In this document: piece after piece, positions 1 to 12,600 of the stretch
Layout: the number at the start of each line of letters is the position of its first letter
Position numbering within the stretch: the first letter of the stretch is position 1
NCBI GenBank assembly: GCA_001586965.3
Contig: LUCW03001462.1
Location: forward strand, 75,001-114,138
Origin: Sphaeroforma sirkka
Taxonomy: Eukaryota > Opisthokonta > Ichthyosporea > Ichthyophonida
Reading direction: 5' to 3'
DNA length: 39,138 nt
Position numbers and translations under genes: made by a program
The notes under the pieces: model-generated
Told to the model about the DNA's origin: nothing
Databases searched by the model: none
The model's input: the letters and a program-made list of their open reading frames with translations, nothing else

Positions 1-194
1 ATTCGATTTGTACTGTTGAGGAGAGTCACGCACGGTACAAAGATGGATAGTGGCAATACCACGATACCACTTGCATATGGTCAACGGGAGGACGGGCAGC
101 AAACTAGAACGAGAAGGTAGACTATTTATACCCACGTTTGTGTATGGACTCACTTCTCACCGAGTATAAGTAAAAAATAATACACTTACACTCA

Positions 195-295
<101 letters not shown>

Positions 296-306
296 TGCAT
301 ACTTAA

Positions 307-325
307 TACATACATACATACGTAC

Positions 326-391
<66 letters not shown>

Positions 392-404
392 GTGTGTGTG
401 TGTG
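307..404. repeat. Compound (CATA)n-(TA)n-(TG)n microsatellite
   Basis: Three simple motifs follow one another: tetranucleotide CATA/CGTA repeats, then (TA)n, then (TG)n. The same architecture recurs at 3151-3247, 6411-6900 and 31286-31400, so compound TA/TG tracts are a habit of this genome. Confidence 0.9.
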
Positions 405-542
405 ATGAGTGCATGCATACATATATATAAATAAATGTATGTCACGTACACACACACGATTGGGGATAGGCGACAACACAGCAGGCAACGCGGCTCATTA
501 GACAACCACACAGTCGCCTGATTGCCCCATGCGATCACTTAC

Positions 543-3211
543 GAAGGGGTAATCCGTGCTGCTGGGGTGGAAGTAGTTGACTGCGGGGCGCGACACAAAT
601 ATGGGCTGCGGGGTCAGCGCTATCTTCACCTCTGCCAGTCCTGAAGGAGGGACGGGTATCTCTTTGCACACATTGACAATGGCCCTCTCCAGGTCAGTGT
701 AGTTGGGTTGTTGGCTCAGCATGTACAGATGGGCCAGAATGTCCTATTAAAGAGGAGAAGTGAGGTATGGGCGGGGGTACTATCAGTAAATAAATGCATA
801 AGACAGACGAAACATAGTTTGACAACCATTTCTACACATGTCACAGTTAGATTGATAGTAGATACATACAGATTGCGCTTAAATCATGCCGCCACGCTTG
901 ATATTGGATTCGATCAGACACTATCGAGATTGATCTTCCGAATACGCACACGACTGAATCAGAATTCGACACAATTAATACATCTTGATGGCACAGACAG
1001 CATCGGACTGTACAATTCACGCCCTAAAGCTTGCCAAAGGTGTTGGACGATAAAAGATAGTCATCTGGCCCAATTTCCTAAGCCTGCTTGCCGTAGGTAC
1101 TGGAGGATACAAAATAGTCATCTGACCCAATTTCCTTAGTCTAACACCAGAGAACAAACGTCTGTTGAGTTTCCTGGTTGTGGGTGGAGAGCCCACATCA
1201 TGCCAGTATGCGGCGGAGCTATACGACTTGACAGGTTACAACCCACCGCGCATACTAGCACAGCCGCAACAATAAGAACTACAGTCCGGTGTGTGTCCGA
1301 CATTGTGCCTCTTTCAGCACGCATTGTATATACAAAATGATGAGAGTCTGACCCCTCATTCCCCTCACTCCGCCTTGCACCACTCGAACAAAAATATAAC
1401 ATAGTACACACACACGCAAAACCACACTCTACACATATCCATATACAACATCATCAAGCTTCCACGTACCACCAAACTTTGTACACTTCCCATCACAAGC
1501 TGCACGTATACGCGCACTTCAACGCACTTCAGGCTGGCTTCGTGCCCATAAACTGTCTATACTACTATATTGTACCTTCAAGGTCAGAATAAGCGGCAGA
1601 TGAGTCATGAGCGTCAGGCATTTGGGCAAGTATAGATCAATGGGTAGCTCAGTGACGGTCTCCCCCCCGTTGACCTCTTTGTTGTAAGCCTCGTACATCC
1701 CTTCCAGCTGCACTCTGAGGGCCTTCTCAAGCGGCTCGTAGAACACCAAGGCCCCGCCATACATTCGTGCGCTGTATAGGGCACACAAACGGGACTATTG
1801 TGAGCACAGATGTGCTGCAAGATCACAGGGGTTCAAAGTCTGAAAACCCTACGTACCTGTGCCATATACAGCACAGAAGCAGGTATTCCATGAGCATGTG
1901 CATGAAGCATGTGATAAGCCATTCACACTTTCCCTTGTTTTGCACATGAACATATCTATGTGTATTGCCTTTATATCGTGCTCCCTTCGCTCGATTTTCC
2001 GTTTGAGTTCTCGACCACTGCGCTCCATGAAACATTTGGCACCTCATGCAATGTGTAACTTCCATCGTAAAATCATTATCCAATGACGTGTATGTCGGAA
2101 ACCTGTCTCATTTGAGCGTACAAGTAAATATATACCTGTCTAATTGGCATGTTTACTCATGTAAGCTGCTTTCTCATTTGAGCCCTACATTATATAAACA
2201 CCTGTCTAGTTAGCATGTTTCCTCATATGAGCTGTATACTCATTTGGCCCGTACAAGTATATATACACCTGTCTAGTTGGCATGTTTTCTCATATGAGCT
2301 GCTTTCTCATTTGAGCCCTACAATGTATAATAGTTGGCATGTTTTCTCATATGAGCTGCTTTCTCATTTGAGCCCTACAATGTATAATAGTTGGCATGTT
2401 TTCTCATATGTCTAGTTGGCATGTTTTCTCATATGTCTAGTTGGCATGTTTTCTCATATGTCTAGTTGGCATTTTTTCTCATATGTCTAGTTGGCATGTT
2501 CTCTCATATGTCTAGTTGGCATGTTTTCTCATATTTCTAGTTGGCATGTTTTCTCGTATAAGCTGCTCTCTCATTTGAGCCCTACAATATTTAAACACCT
2601 GTCTAGTTGGCATGTTTTCTGATATGAGCTGATTTCTCATTTGAGTCGTACAATATACAAACACCTGCCTAGTTGGCATGTTTTCTCATATGTCTAGTTG
2701 GCATGTTTTCTCGTACAAGCTGCTCTCTCATTTGAGCCCTACAATATATAAACACCTGTCTATTTGGCATGTTTTCTCATATGAGCTGATTTCTCATTTG
2801 AGTCCTACAATATACAAACACCTGCCTAGTTGGCATGTTTTGCCTTCGATAAAGCTCTATAAACTGAACGCTCCGTCGCTCTGTCAGCAACGTATTAGCG
2901 ATACAGTATTGTAACATACAGCGAACAAGCGATCCGCATCTAATATGTGGGTAGTGTTAGGCATTCTTCAAAAGCCGAGTATAGGGAGACAGGGATGAGC
3001 CCTCGTTTAAAGGTGACAATTGTGTACCTCTCGTAGTACAGAAAACTTCCAATCAAAACGATATGGTTGTAACTTCGCTCTACAGTACCCAGATCTTCGG
3101 CATGGGTGTATACATAGATTGTGTCTGCGTGTGCACAAGCATATATATAGTTTGTGTGTGTATGTGTGTGTGTGTGTACACACACATATATATACATATA
3201 CATATACACAT

Positions 3212-3250
<39 letters not shown>

Positions 3251-4044
3251 ATATGTATACAGATATTGTATCGAGATAAAAAATATATAGGAATAGAAGG
3301 AATCTATTACTAGAAGATGAACATAAATTATGATTGTAGGTGGTGTAGATGTCTCTCTATAAAGATTACAAGAACCCACCACATATATGATGCAATATTT
3401 GCGTACATTAATTCCTTCATACCATTTCGCCCTACCTACACGTACGCATCTTAGAACGTATACATAGGTATACACGCTAGTTGCTGGTCCGTTATTGAAC
3501 ATGTAAAGACAAGCATATGAACGCGATCGTAGACATATACATACCCTGTTTCGGTGGTGATCACAAAGGAATGGAATTTAGGCTGTTTATACTCCTTCGA
3601 GATCATAACACCTTCCGGAAAACAGAATGACAGTACCCTTGAAGGTATCAGTGGTGACGCTGCATAGTCTTCCACGGGATATCTAAACAATCCCTCTGAA
3701 TTGTAAGTCAAATCTAATGGAGGCAACTTCGTAACCTTGGGAACATCTAGGCCGCCTCCATCAGCATTCTCACTCGATTGCTTTCTTGCACTAATACTTT
3801 CTGACACGTTCTTGTTTTCATTGGGGGTGTCCTTGATACTGCTTTTCCGCCCATTCTCTTTCATATGTAAGCTATTGTGTGAGATGACCGAATGTCTCCG
3901 CGGCGGCAAACTAAACTTATGTCCTTTGTCATCTCGGTCTTCTCCACAACTTTCTTCATCCTCGGGAGTGAGCCCGTGTGTAACATCAACACCGCCAATC
4001 AGGAAGTACTCTAGGAAACGAGTCGCCTCGACATCTAGCTCCAT
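543..4044 (-). CDS. DENND5-like DENN-domain protein (first three exons, 3' partial)
   Basis: Exons are 4044-3545, 1771-1576 and 743-543, giving 299 codons before the window ends. Junctions are ACAGG|GTATGT ... TATACAG|C (phase 2), AAG|GTACAA ... AATAG|GAC (phase 0) and TTC|GTAAGT. The ATG at 4044 opens with RFLEYFLIGGVD, then a GL-P-E motif, as at the start of DENND5/Rab6IP1 proteins. Residues 41-110 are a low-complexity insert. The upstream DENN module begins near residue 119 (RYPVEDY, then SFCFPEGV, then FHSFVITTETGARMYGGALV, joined across the first splice). The start of the central DENN module follows (LYLPKCLTLMTHLP, then LERAIVNVCKEIPVPPSG). DENN proteins are Rab GTPase exchange factors on membrane-traffic compartments. 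The catalytic remainder, and any RUN or PLAT domains of DENND5, lie off the window. DENN assignment is firm; the DENND5 subfamily is likely. Confidence 0.85.
744..1575 (-). other. DENN gene intron 2
   Basis: This intron lies between exons 2 and 3. Apart from a short tandem duplication at 1023-1139 I see no coding or structured element. Reading frames at 708-1139 and 1136-1411 have no family signature. Confidence 0.7.
1023..1139. repeat. Two-copy tandem duplication, unit about 57 bases
   Basis: Two diverged copies lie head to tail. Each contains GCTTGCC, then a GGA/GATAAAA segment, ATAGTCATCTG and CCCAATTTCCT. The copies differ by several substitutions and small gaps, so the duplication is old. 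Confidence 0.7.
2100..2843. repeat. Nested minisatellite
   Basis: The long unit is about 70-80 bases and contains CACCTGTCTAGTTGGCATG, TTTTCTCATATGAGCTG, CTTTCTCATTTGAGCCC and TACAATATATAAA. It is repeated several times from 2100 to 2400 and again from 2560 to 2843. Between them, roughly 2394-2560, only the 25-base subunit TTGGCATGTTTTCTCATATG + TCTAG is iterated, about seven times. A short repeat has therefore expanded inside a longer one. Confidence 0.9.
3151..3247. repeat. Compound (TG)n-(CA)n-(TA)n microsatellite
   Basis: A TG tract turns into its complement CA (GTGTGTGTACACACAC) and then into CATA and TA repeats. The TG-to-CA switch makes a perfect inverted repeat able to fold into a hairpin in the DENN pre-mRNA. 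Confidence 0.9.
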
Positions 4045-5055
4045 ATCGAGTATCTATATAGCTATAGAAGTTAGATGTGCGAATACTTACACGAACTATA
4101 GACGTACCAGAGAACTATAAGCAGGAATACTCCTATTCCATGTGGGAAACGATACAATGTTTCACTGTCCACGTACATACATCAGATACTGTCAGCATGA
4201 TCGCTACCTGTATCTTTATGATCATATATTATTGATACCGGAGTCATATTTGTAAAAAAGACAATGATTACACCCCACAAGCAGATATAGATTAGATTGA
4301 TTATGATATGAACTCTAAATTTTACACTTAAGCTTCTAGGGCTAATTTGACCCTCAACTCGCGGACGCAGGTGCACGGATAAAAGGCTCAAATCTGTGTC
4401 CGATTGTTTCTCCCTGTCCCACCCAGAGGACTGGGCGGGTACTGTCCAATTTTCGACAAAAATTTATATACCAAAGGCGAACAGCCGAAATATACTACAG
4501 ATCTGTCTAATTGTAGGACATAACCTGGTAGTTTCAACCATACCCGTTGGACAGCTGTTACATATATATTACATGTATCGGATTTTAGGACCATATTTGA
4601 TGGTTTTAGAAACTATAGAGTGGATACACCGGGGTGATGACTGACTGATGAGTCACTCAGCCCCCTCAAAAGTTGCGAGCAGTTTGAGTGTGCGTTTGCG
4701 CTACATACGATTTGCAGAAGGAGAAAGGAACGTTTTACCTTGAACGTGTATTAAAATACCTGCAAGTAGCTCAGATACATACAAGCACACGTACTATGTA
4801 GATTATAAAGCACACTGCTTGTTGGTCCATACATTTGTATACCAGTAGCATGTTTTGACAGTATACCTATGAACACTAATCGAATTTTGGTACGAGTGTA
4901 CGGCGAACGTATATAATAGTAGTGTTATGTGGTTATAGCAAGCACCTCTCGTCTGTGAAACAAACGGGACGTAGAGATCGCACGTAATACAGTCCTAAAC
5001 AACTGCTGTACGGAGCTTAGCTGTGTTTGTATTAAGTGTGTAAGTTTGTAACGCA
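4045..5055. promoter_or_regulatory. Divergent intergenic promoter region
   Basis: About 1.0 kb separates the start codons of two divergently transcribed genes, so both promoters should lie here. On the plus strand TATATAAT at 4910-4917 lies about 140 bases before the chromatin-reader ATG and could be a TATA element. A TGAGTCACTCA motif at 4649-4659 contains a consensus AP-1/bZIP site (TGAGTCA). No long open frame here looks like a gene. Both motif calls are inference from consensus alone. Confidence 0.45.
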
Positions 5056-6421
5056 ATGGTGAATCAGACAGTTGTGTCTCCTGCTGGGACGGCTGCTAGT
5101 CTTAGCACAAGCGAAGACGTGGAAAGAACAGACGGAGATGCCAAATGCGGTACCCTGGCACATACAAACACTAAGAACAATCGCTTCAACTTGGATGACA
5201 AAGTTCTTATTTCCTTAGTTCCTTGCATACCTGTTGATCCGTCCAGCGCGCAATATAGACAGACCCGAAACTCTGTGCCACCGCACGCGATCCATAGTAT
5301 TGTGGAGAAGGAAACGGTCAGCACAGGCATGCCGAAACAGAAAGAAAAAGACGTAGTGCCCGATGGAGGGAAAGATAACGGCGGTGATGATGATGTATGC
5401 GAACGAGTGGTCAGAAATAACGCAAAGCACGACGACGGCTTTCAGAAGAATGGCGCAGTAGAGGTATATACTGTGTCAAATATAAAAACGTTCTGTGTAC
5501 GTTTTTGGTTTTAGTCTATTGTGCTTCTCTGTCCAATCTGTGTGCAAAGACATCCATTTGAACTATAGCTGGTTGGCAAATGCTGTTTGCTTTCTGTCGT
5601 AGGCCAATCAGAAAAAATCTTCCGACGCATACATCTCTGCACACATAATATAGTGCTTGCACATGATGTGTATGTACAACATATCCGTAGGAATTCAAAA
5701 ACCAACACGAGTTCGTAGACACATTGACGCACACATAGAAGCTAACTACGCAAACAGATCAAACCATATCGAGACAGAGGCTCAAGTGGGCACTGTGTGT
5801 GGTGGCCTGTATTATTCAATACACGTACCTTGCAACTTGAGCATGTCACATCTGGTTTATAGTTGTTTGCACATTTGTATGTGTTCTGTCCTGTGTTTAC
5901 AGTTGTATACATGGAAATGATAGAAACATCGCAAGCTCACTACGGCCTTACTCTATGGATTAACATTTTGTTGAGTTCTTCAACCTGAAGTATGAGAATT
6001 TTGAGGTGAATGTGAGTGGAAGGGAGTCGAGTTCATTCTGTGTGTGCAGATTATATATTTCTTTCTAAGGTCGCTACATGAATAGCAGTATACCTTTCTT
6101 TGCTGTGCTTTTTCTAATGGTGTGCGAGGTTGTGCGCACAAAGAACCGTGTGCAAGATGTGTTTCGCGATAGGCTTTGCTGCACGCATGTTTTTCCACGG
6201 CTATAATTCATCGTCTACTATATGGATATAACCATATTCATATGTATACTGTTGTTGCTAATTGTAGCTTCGTTCCGTCGTTTCACACTCTACTATTGAT
6301 GACGTGAGAACTAATGCCTCCAAAGTAGTATTTTCTATAGAGAGAGAATATGTGAACTTGGCGTGGTGTTCTTGGACCTCTTTTTGTGGCACGATTGTTA
6401 ATTTCGATCGGCATATATATT

Positions 6422-6493
<72 letters not shown>

Positions 6494-6656
6494 TCATACT
6501 CATTCTACTCAACGCATGAATACGCTCATATATATATATATATATATAATGTCTGGGTCTGGGTCTGGGTCTGGGTCTGTGTTTTTGTCTGTGTGTATGT
6601 ATGTGTATGTATATGTATGTATGTATGTATGTATGTATGCACTTACGAGTATATAC

Positions 6657-6687
<31 letters not shown>

Positions 6688-9600
6688 GGCGTGCGTGTGG
6701 GCGGTGTGTGTGTGTGTGTGTATGTGTGCGAGTGTACGTGTGGGCGTGCGTGTGGGCGTGCGTGTGGGCGTGTGTGTTTGTGGGCGTGTGTGGGTATGAG
6801 TGTGGGTGTGATCGTGCGTGTGAGTGTGCGTGGGTATGGGTGTGTACATATATATGTATATATGGGTGATATATATGTGTATGTAGTCATGTATATGTGA
6901 ATGTATAAGTGACTTCATTCACGTAGATATAAATATTCACATGCCCAAGAGATCTAATATTCACTTCTGTTTATCTGAATTTACTCCATCTTTCGTAACG
7001 ATATCTGAATCCTTTTCGCGATTTCTCGTTTACCTGGCAAGTGTACTCTCCAAGTGTATACATTAATAGACGTATGCTTCATTGTAGGTTTGCTGCCTTG
7101 TATGCTGGCTGATCATATTAAGTTTCCTATCCATTCAGGTCTATGACGCGACAGACAAGCTGTGGTATCGGACTCGTATCTTAGAAGTAAATCGAGATCG
7201 CCGACCTCCCACCATTCGAATCCATTATCCGGGGTTCAGTAAAATCTTTGATGAAGATATATCGTTCTACAGCGCACGTTTGCGCCCGGCTGGCTCGGGT
7301 AGTGTTGCGCGGTCAGTGGGAGCTAATGTGCGGGGAGACTCCGCAACGAATACGCGGGTAAAGGCAAATAAAGGGGAGCTTCGGGCCGTCGCAACTACGA
7401 AAGCCGAACCTCACGGAAACAATAGTCTGGTAGCCCCGATTCGCCCCAGGAAGCGCACTATATCCAACACAAGCACAAACACAAGCAACAATCATGAAGC
7501 GAGCATGAGAGGGCGGAAGCAGGCACCATCTGTAGAACTTGAGCGCAAGCATAGCGGTACCAATGGGAGTGTACGCGATAGCGGTAAGGGCTCGGCTGTT
7601 CCGGGTCCTAGCAGTCTTATGAGCCGATTTCTATACAGTCGGAAGCGCTCGCGGGAACGCTCGGATGACTTCGACTCTGTACGCAATGCCCGCAAACGGA
7701 GTGCGAGCATTAGCAGTGCGGAGTTAACGAAGTCGCATGTTAGCAACGGTAGCACCACGCATGACACGGTCAATGGACACTCTGAGAGTACGGTGGGTGT
7801 CAAACGGCCCAGGCGTACAGGGGCGGGTAGTGCGGCGCTGAAGAGTATGTTCTCGTACGGACGGAACATGGGCGATGTGAAGATTGATCTAGAGGCCTTG
7901 GAAGCGGAGGAAAGGGAGAGGAACGGGAGTGAGATCGAGAAGCATGGCCCCAGTGAAAATGAGAGTATTGCGCACAGAACACACGTGGTGCCTGGCAATC
8001 GGCCTAAGAGCAGTGGCGGCGGTTTGCGTGCGAGTGGAGCGGGACACACTCGTGGCCAAGGCAAGCAGAGTATAGGCGGGAAACCCAGGCAGCGGCACAC
8101 CAGCACGAGTGAGAGCGTGGAAGGGGCCAACGATGCGGTGGGGAGACCGGTACGTGAGCGTCGCACGGGCAACGGGTCGTCTGCTCTGAATAGCCTTTTC
8201 TCGTACGGTCCAACTATGGGCGATGTGGTGATTGATTTTGCAGCGCTTGAAACCGAGGAAAAGGAGGCTGAGGAGAAGTCTGAGGAGCGCCGACTGAAAA
8301 AGCCCACGAGGCAAAGTGCCGAGGGTACGGCTGTAGATGAGGGGAGTGGTCCGGATAGTACTGACATGCCGCAAGATGGTAGTAACGGCAGGAGAAAGGT
8401 TCAGTACACGAAGAACAACCGGGATAGCAAAGTTAAGGCCCGTGATCTCAAGAATAGGATATCGAAGGGGAAGACATGCAATGCCAGTGCACGAAGCCGC
8501 AGTCAGGACACCAGTAGCAGTACCAGTGCGGCGGTGAGCGACGGTGCGACTGAACGAGTACCCCGCGTGCGGGATCGACGCACCGGAGACGGGAGGGCTG
8601 CACTTAAGAGCCTATTCTCGTACGGACGTACCATGGGGGATGTTGTGATTGATACACCGCTACTCAAAGAAGTGGACGGCTCGGATAAGATCGATTCAAG
8701 TGGTAGTGAGGATAAAGAGAAGGGTCGGGGTTCGAGCAGGAGCAAGGTTGGTCGTGTGTCGTCGCAAGTGACTTCGGTCAGTGAGAAGGGCGACTCGGCG
8801 CGCAGTGCACAGAACCGCAGTCAACCGCGAGGACAAGGCAATAAACACGAACGCAGCCTACACAAAGTAGGAAAAGCGTCGGAGAGTGGTCAGGAAAGTG
8901 GAGGTGGCGTTAGCGGCCGCAGGACAAGGCGCAAGCAGGAAATAGAGAGACATGCGAGAGACACGACAAGAGGTGCTAACGGTCGAGAAGACAGAACAGA
9001 TGTGCGGGGACGGAGTGTCAGCGCAGGTGCAAACGGTGTAGGTAAAGAGAGGGGGGAAGGGTTAGTGAGAGAGCGTGTGCAGCCCAAACGAGGCAGCTTA
9101 GGGGACGATGCGAAGAACTCGCTGTTCATGGACCACCCCCCGTGGTGGGAGGAGACGGTTACCTTGGAGACAGGTTATGATCTAAGTGACGAGGAAGTCG
9201 GAGACGAAAGTGAAGGCGATGGTGAGAGTTGTGACGTGAGTTTGACTGAGGAGAAGGAACAGAGAACACAAACAGCTCGATCTATATCGACGAGCTCACT
9301 TACCCGTGGACGCAACGGCACGCACACACGTATACAAGCACGATCTCGGCGGAAGGAAGGAACAAATACGGGCGGGAAAGCGAGAACGCGCACACAGTCG
9401 GTGGGAAAGCGAGGGCCCAAACGGGGGTTGCTAGGTGACGAGGCGAAGAACGCGCTGTTTATAGACCACCCGCCGTGGTATGAAGCGACCATCACCTTGG
9501 ATACAATAGATAAGCTTGGTGGTTTGGACGCTTTTGATGGTGGCGATGGGGCGAGTGACTCTGATGGGGAGGAGGGAACGGTGGCGAAGGCTGGTTCACG

Positions 9601-12600
9601 TAAGAGTTCGCCACACGAAAGTGGCAGTGAAGTCGACTGTAAGAGTGGGAATGGCACTGAGACGGACAGCGAGACCGAGACCGATGAGTGCAGACCGGGG
9701 CGTGGGTGCGCGGTAGCAGATAAGCGTGTACACGAAAGTGACAACAGCGAAGATGCGGTTGAGAGTGCTGGTGCGCTGGATTGTACGCGGGAAGGCGATT
9801 GTGCAAAGGGGAGCGCGGAAAGGAAAGCCATTGAGAGTCACAAGCAAAAGATCAAGGACTGGACTTCCCAGGGGCGTGGCACTGTAGGTACTAGTAGTGC
9901 ATCAGATATGGTTGGAGATGTGCGGGATAGAACGTGCACAGAGCCATTCAGCGGTGTCCACGGGCCGGAACAGAGCGCCGACGCTGGAGAAGGCGCGCAA
10001 CAGGTGGGCAGGGGAGAGCAGCACGGCGAGGTACAGCCAACGGGGACGTCAGGACGTGATACGCGCAAACACGAACATGAAACAGGAACCGCCTCTGTAG
10101 ACACACAGGCTTCTGCTGCTGCGCCTGGGCCTGTGCTGACTAGTGCAAGCCCGACTGAGAGCGGTAACAGTCCAAGAGGAGATGAGCGGGTACAGTCTGA
10201 GGGCAAAGCTGCAGGCAAGGTTAGGGACGAGCCATCCTCGCCTGTGGATTTGTCCGCGCGTCTTGCGAAGGTTTTGTCCAGGCCACACGAAAGTGGGCAC
10301 GACCATACTGCGGCTGAGGGCTATGGCGCCAACGAGGCGGGCTCGCGTGTAGTCGAGAAAGTCAACGGGGATATAGGTATAATTGACATGAATGTGGATG
10401 AAAAGACGAACCCTGTTGTGAAAACGGACGCCAGTTCAATACTTCCCGAGGATCCGAGTCGTGCTTCGCCGCTGATTACAGAGGATACTAAATCGAAAAG
10501 CTCGGCTTCCAATGCGAACAAAGGAATATCGAGTGTCACACACGACATGGATGGTGCGCAGGCTGCGACTACAACACATTTTGAGAATGTGAGCACGCAG
10601 GTAAACAACACAAACAGTGACGGTGCTATCAGTAGGCCACCTTCATCTGACCACCCGGCATGCAGCACCGACCCCCACAACGCTGCAAATATATCAAAAT
10701 TGGAAACCGATGGAAACTGCACTAAGCAAGCTCCGCGGGATAGCAACTACACACCTGCTGTAGATGCTACGACGGCCACTGCGGATGCTTCCACGACACT
10801 CGCAACCGACACGCCGCACAGCTGTGCAAGTGGTGCATTTGGCACAGTGACTGCTGCTAGCCATGGGGACGATGCTGTGGTGGAAGAGGGCTCATTGGAT
10901 GGTACCTTAGCCAGCGTTAACCTCACGAGCCACAAACGTCACCACTGGACACCGCAAGCTCTGGCCATGGCCATGCAGGGCCAACCTGTTGGCGGCCACG
11001 TGTTCGCGCGATGGGTGGATGGCGTGTTCTATCCCGTGCGCGTAGTAGGGGGGGCTATGAGTGAGTCGGAATCAAATTCGGATCCCGCCTCTGTGGAAGT
11101 GTCTGTGAAGCCTACTGTAGGGGTGTCTGTGACATCGGATAAGGCTGAGTTGGACAGGCGCCACAGTGATAGGAGAGGTGTGGCGAAACGATTAGGGGAG
11201 AGTGCGTCTGGGTTATCCGAGTGCAGACACAGCAACGAGATGAACGCAGCAAGCGGGTTGAAGCTTACTGCTGGTGACCAGGCTGCAGAGGCGAGTACGA
11301 CTTCTGGGGCAGATACGAACGGTCGTTTGACTGTTGGGGAGAGTGAGAAGGCTAACTCTACCTTGAAAGTCAATGGTTGGCTGTACTACGACGTTGACTT
11401 CCGGCCTATTCCTGACAGGGCGGATAGTATGGAGCCATTGCAAAAAACCGCACCACAAGACCGAAACACAAACAGCAACGCTGCTCAGCAACAATCACAA
11501 TTATCAGCACCTCCTCCGCTGCTGAAGTTACCCAATTATATTACGAACACGAGCACAACCACTGATGCAAACATAAACACTGCCACAGGCACAAACGCAA
11601 TCGCGGCCAACGTGAAAAGCATGCATGTGAAGCGAGTTTCATGGACGGATATTATTGTGCCCGACGCTGCCCTGGAGGCCAAGGTCAGTGAGAACACGCG
11701 CCGAGATACTAAGCGAGGTATCAAACGCGCACGTGCTCTGCAACGGAACAAAGATGGTAGTCTGGATGGGCGCACGGCGGCGGCAAGAGCGCTGAAGATG
11801 AGCAAGCTGGGCAAAGGAGTCAATGTAGGCACATATCGGGCAGGGACTAGCAAGCACACCAAGGTGTGTGCGCCGAATGTAAACTCGCGCGGAGACGTTG
11901 ATGCGAGCGCTGTGGCGGCGGCCAACGTTATTGGCGGCACAGATGAGGGGAGGAGCATGCGCACGCGGCGTAACACCACTGTGAGTGTTAGTGAAGGGGC
12001 GGAGAAGGAGACAGTTCCAGGACACCCCCGGCGTTCGGCTGGTGCTGTTGCTACGGGTACACCGACAGACGTGAATGGCAGCGGTGCGGCGAGCGTGGGC
12101 GTAAGTGGGGGCGGGGCTAGGAGGCCTGTTCGAGAGAGGGGTGTGGGGGAAAGTGGTGGTGCTGGTCAGAAGCTCAGACAGCCACGACTAGGTGTTCAAC
12201 AATCTGCCGGTGCTGGTGAGCAGGAGGCGGCTGTGTTGGCAGTTGCTATTTCTGGTATGAAGTCAGCAACGGGAGAAAATGCCACAGATGGCGCAGTAGT
12301 TAAACCTCAGAGTGCAGGTGAGGATAATGCGAGCACGCGTGGTAGCCGGGGTGTGGCATCACAGGCTCCAGCAACAGGCGTCTATGGGACCAAACGTCCC
12401 GTGCGCACTCGCACACAAGGTATAAAAAGACCGAACGACGCGGCGAAGAAGGAGCCGATGGCAGATACCTCCGCTACTGCAGCTGCTGTGGTACAGGCAG
12501 CAAGTCCCGCTGTCCGGGGGAGGCGCGTGAGCAGGTCTGTATCTGAGTCTAGCACACACAGGGCTTCACGCGAGCATAGCAGTGGTAAGCACGCTCGTGC

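Larger units (their letters stand above)
1772..3544 (-). other. DENN gene intron 1
   Basis: This is a long first intron of 1,773 bases. It contains a minisatellite (2100-2843) and a compound microsatellite (3151-3247). Nothing else in it resembles a gene. Confidence 0.75.

Noticed and set aside
2100..2843. CRISPR-like array
   Set aside because: Units are contiguous tandem repeats without unique spacers, in a eukaryotic intron.
6551..6578. (TCTGGG)n as a possible interstitial telomere repeat
   Set aside because: Only four units, inside an intron among other simple repeats, and the motif is not the TTAGGG-type repeat expected in opisthokonts. Kept only as a G-quadruplex motif.
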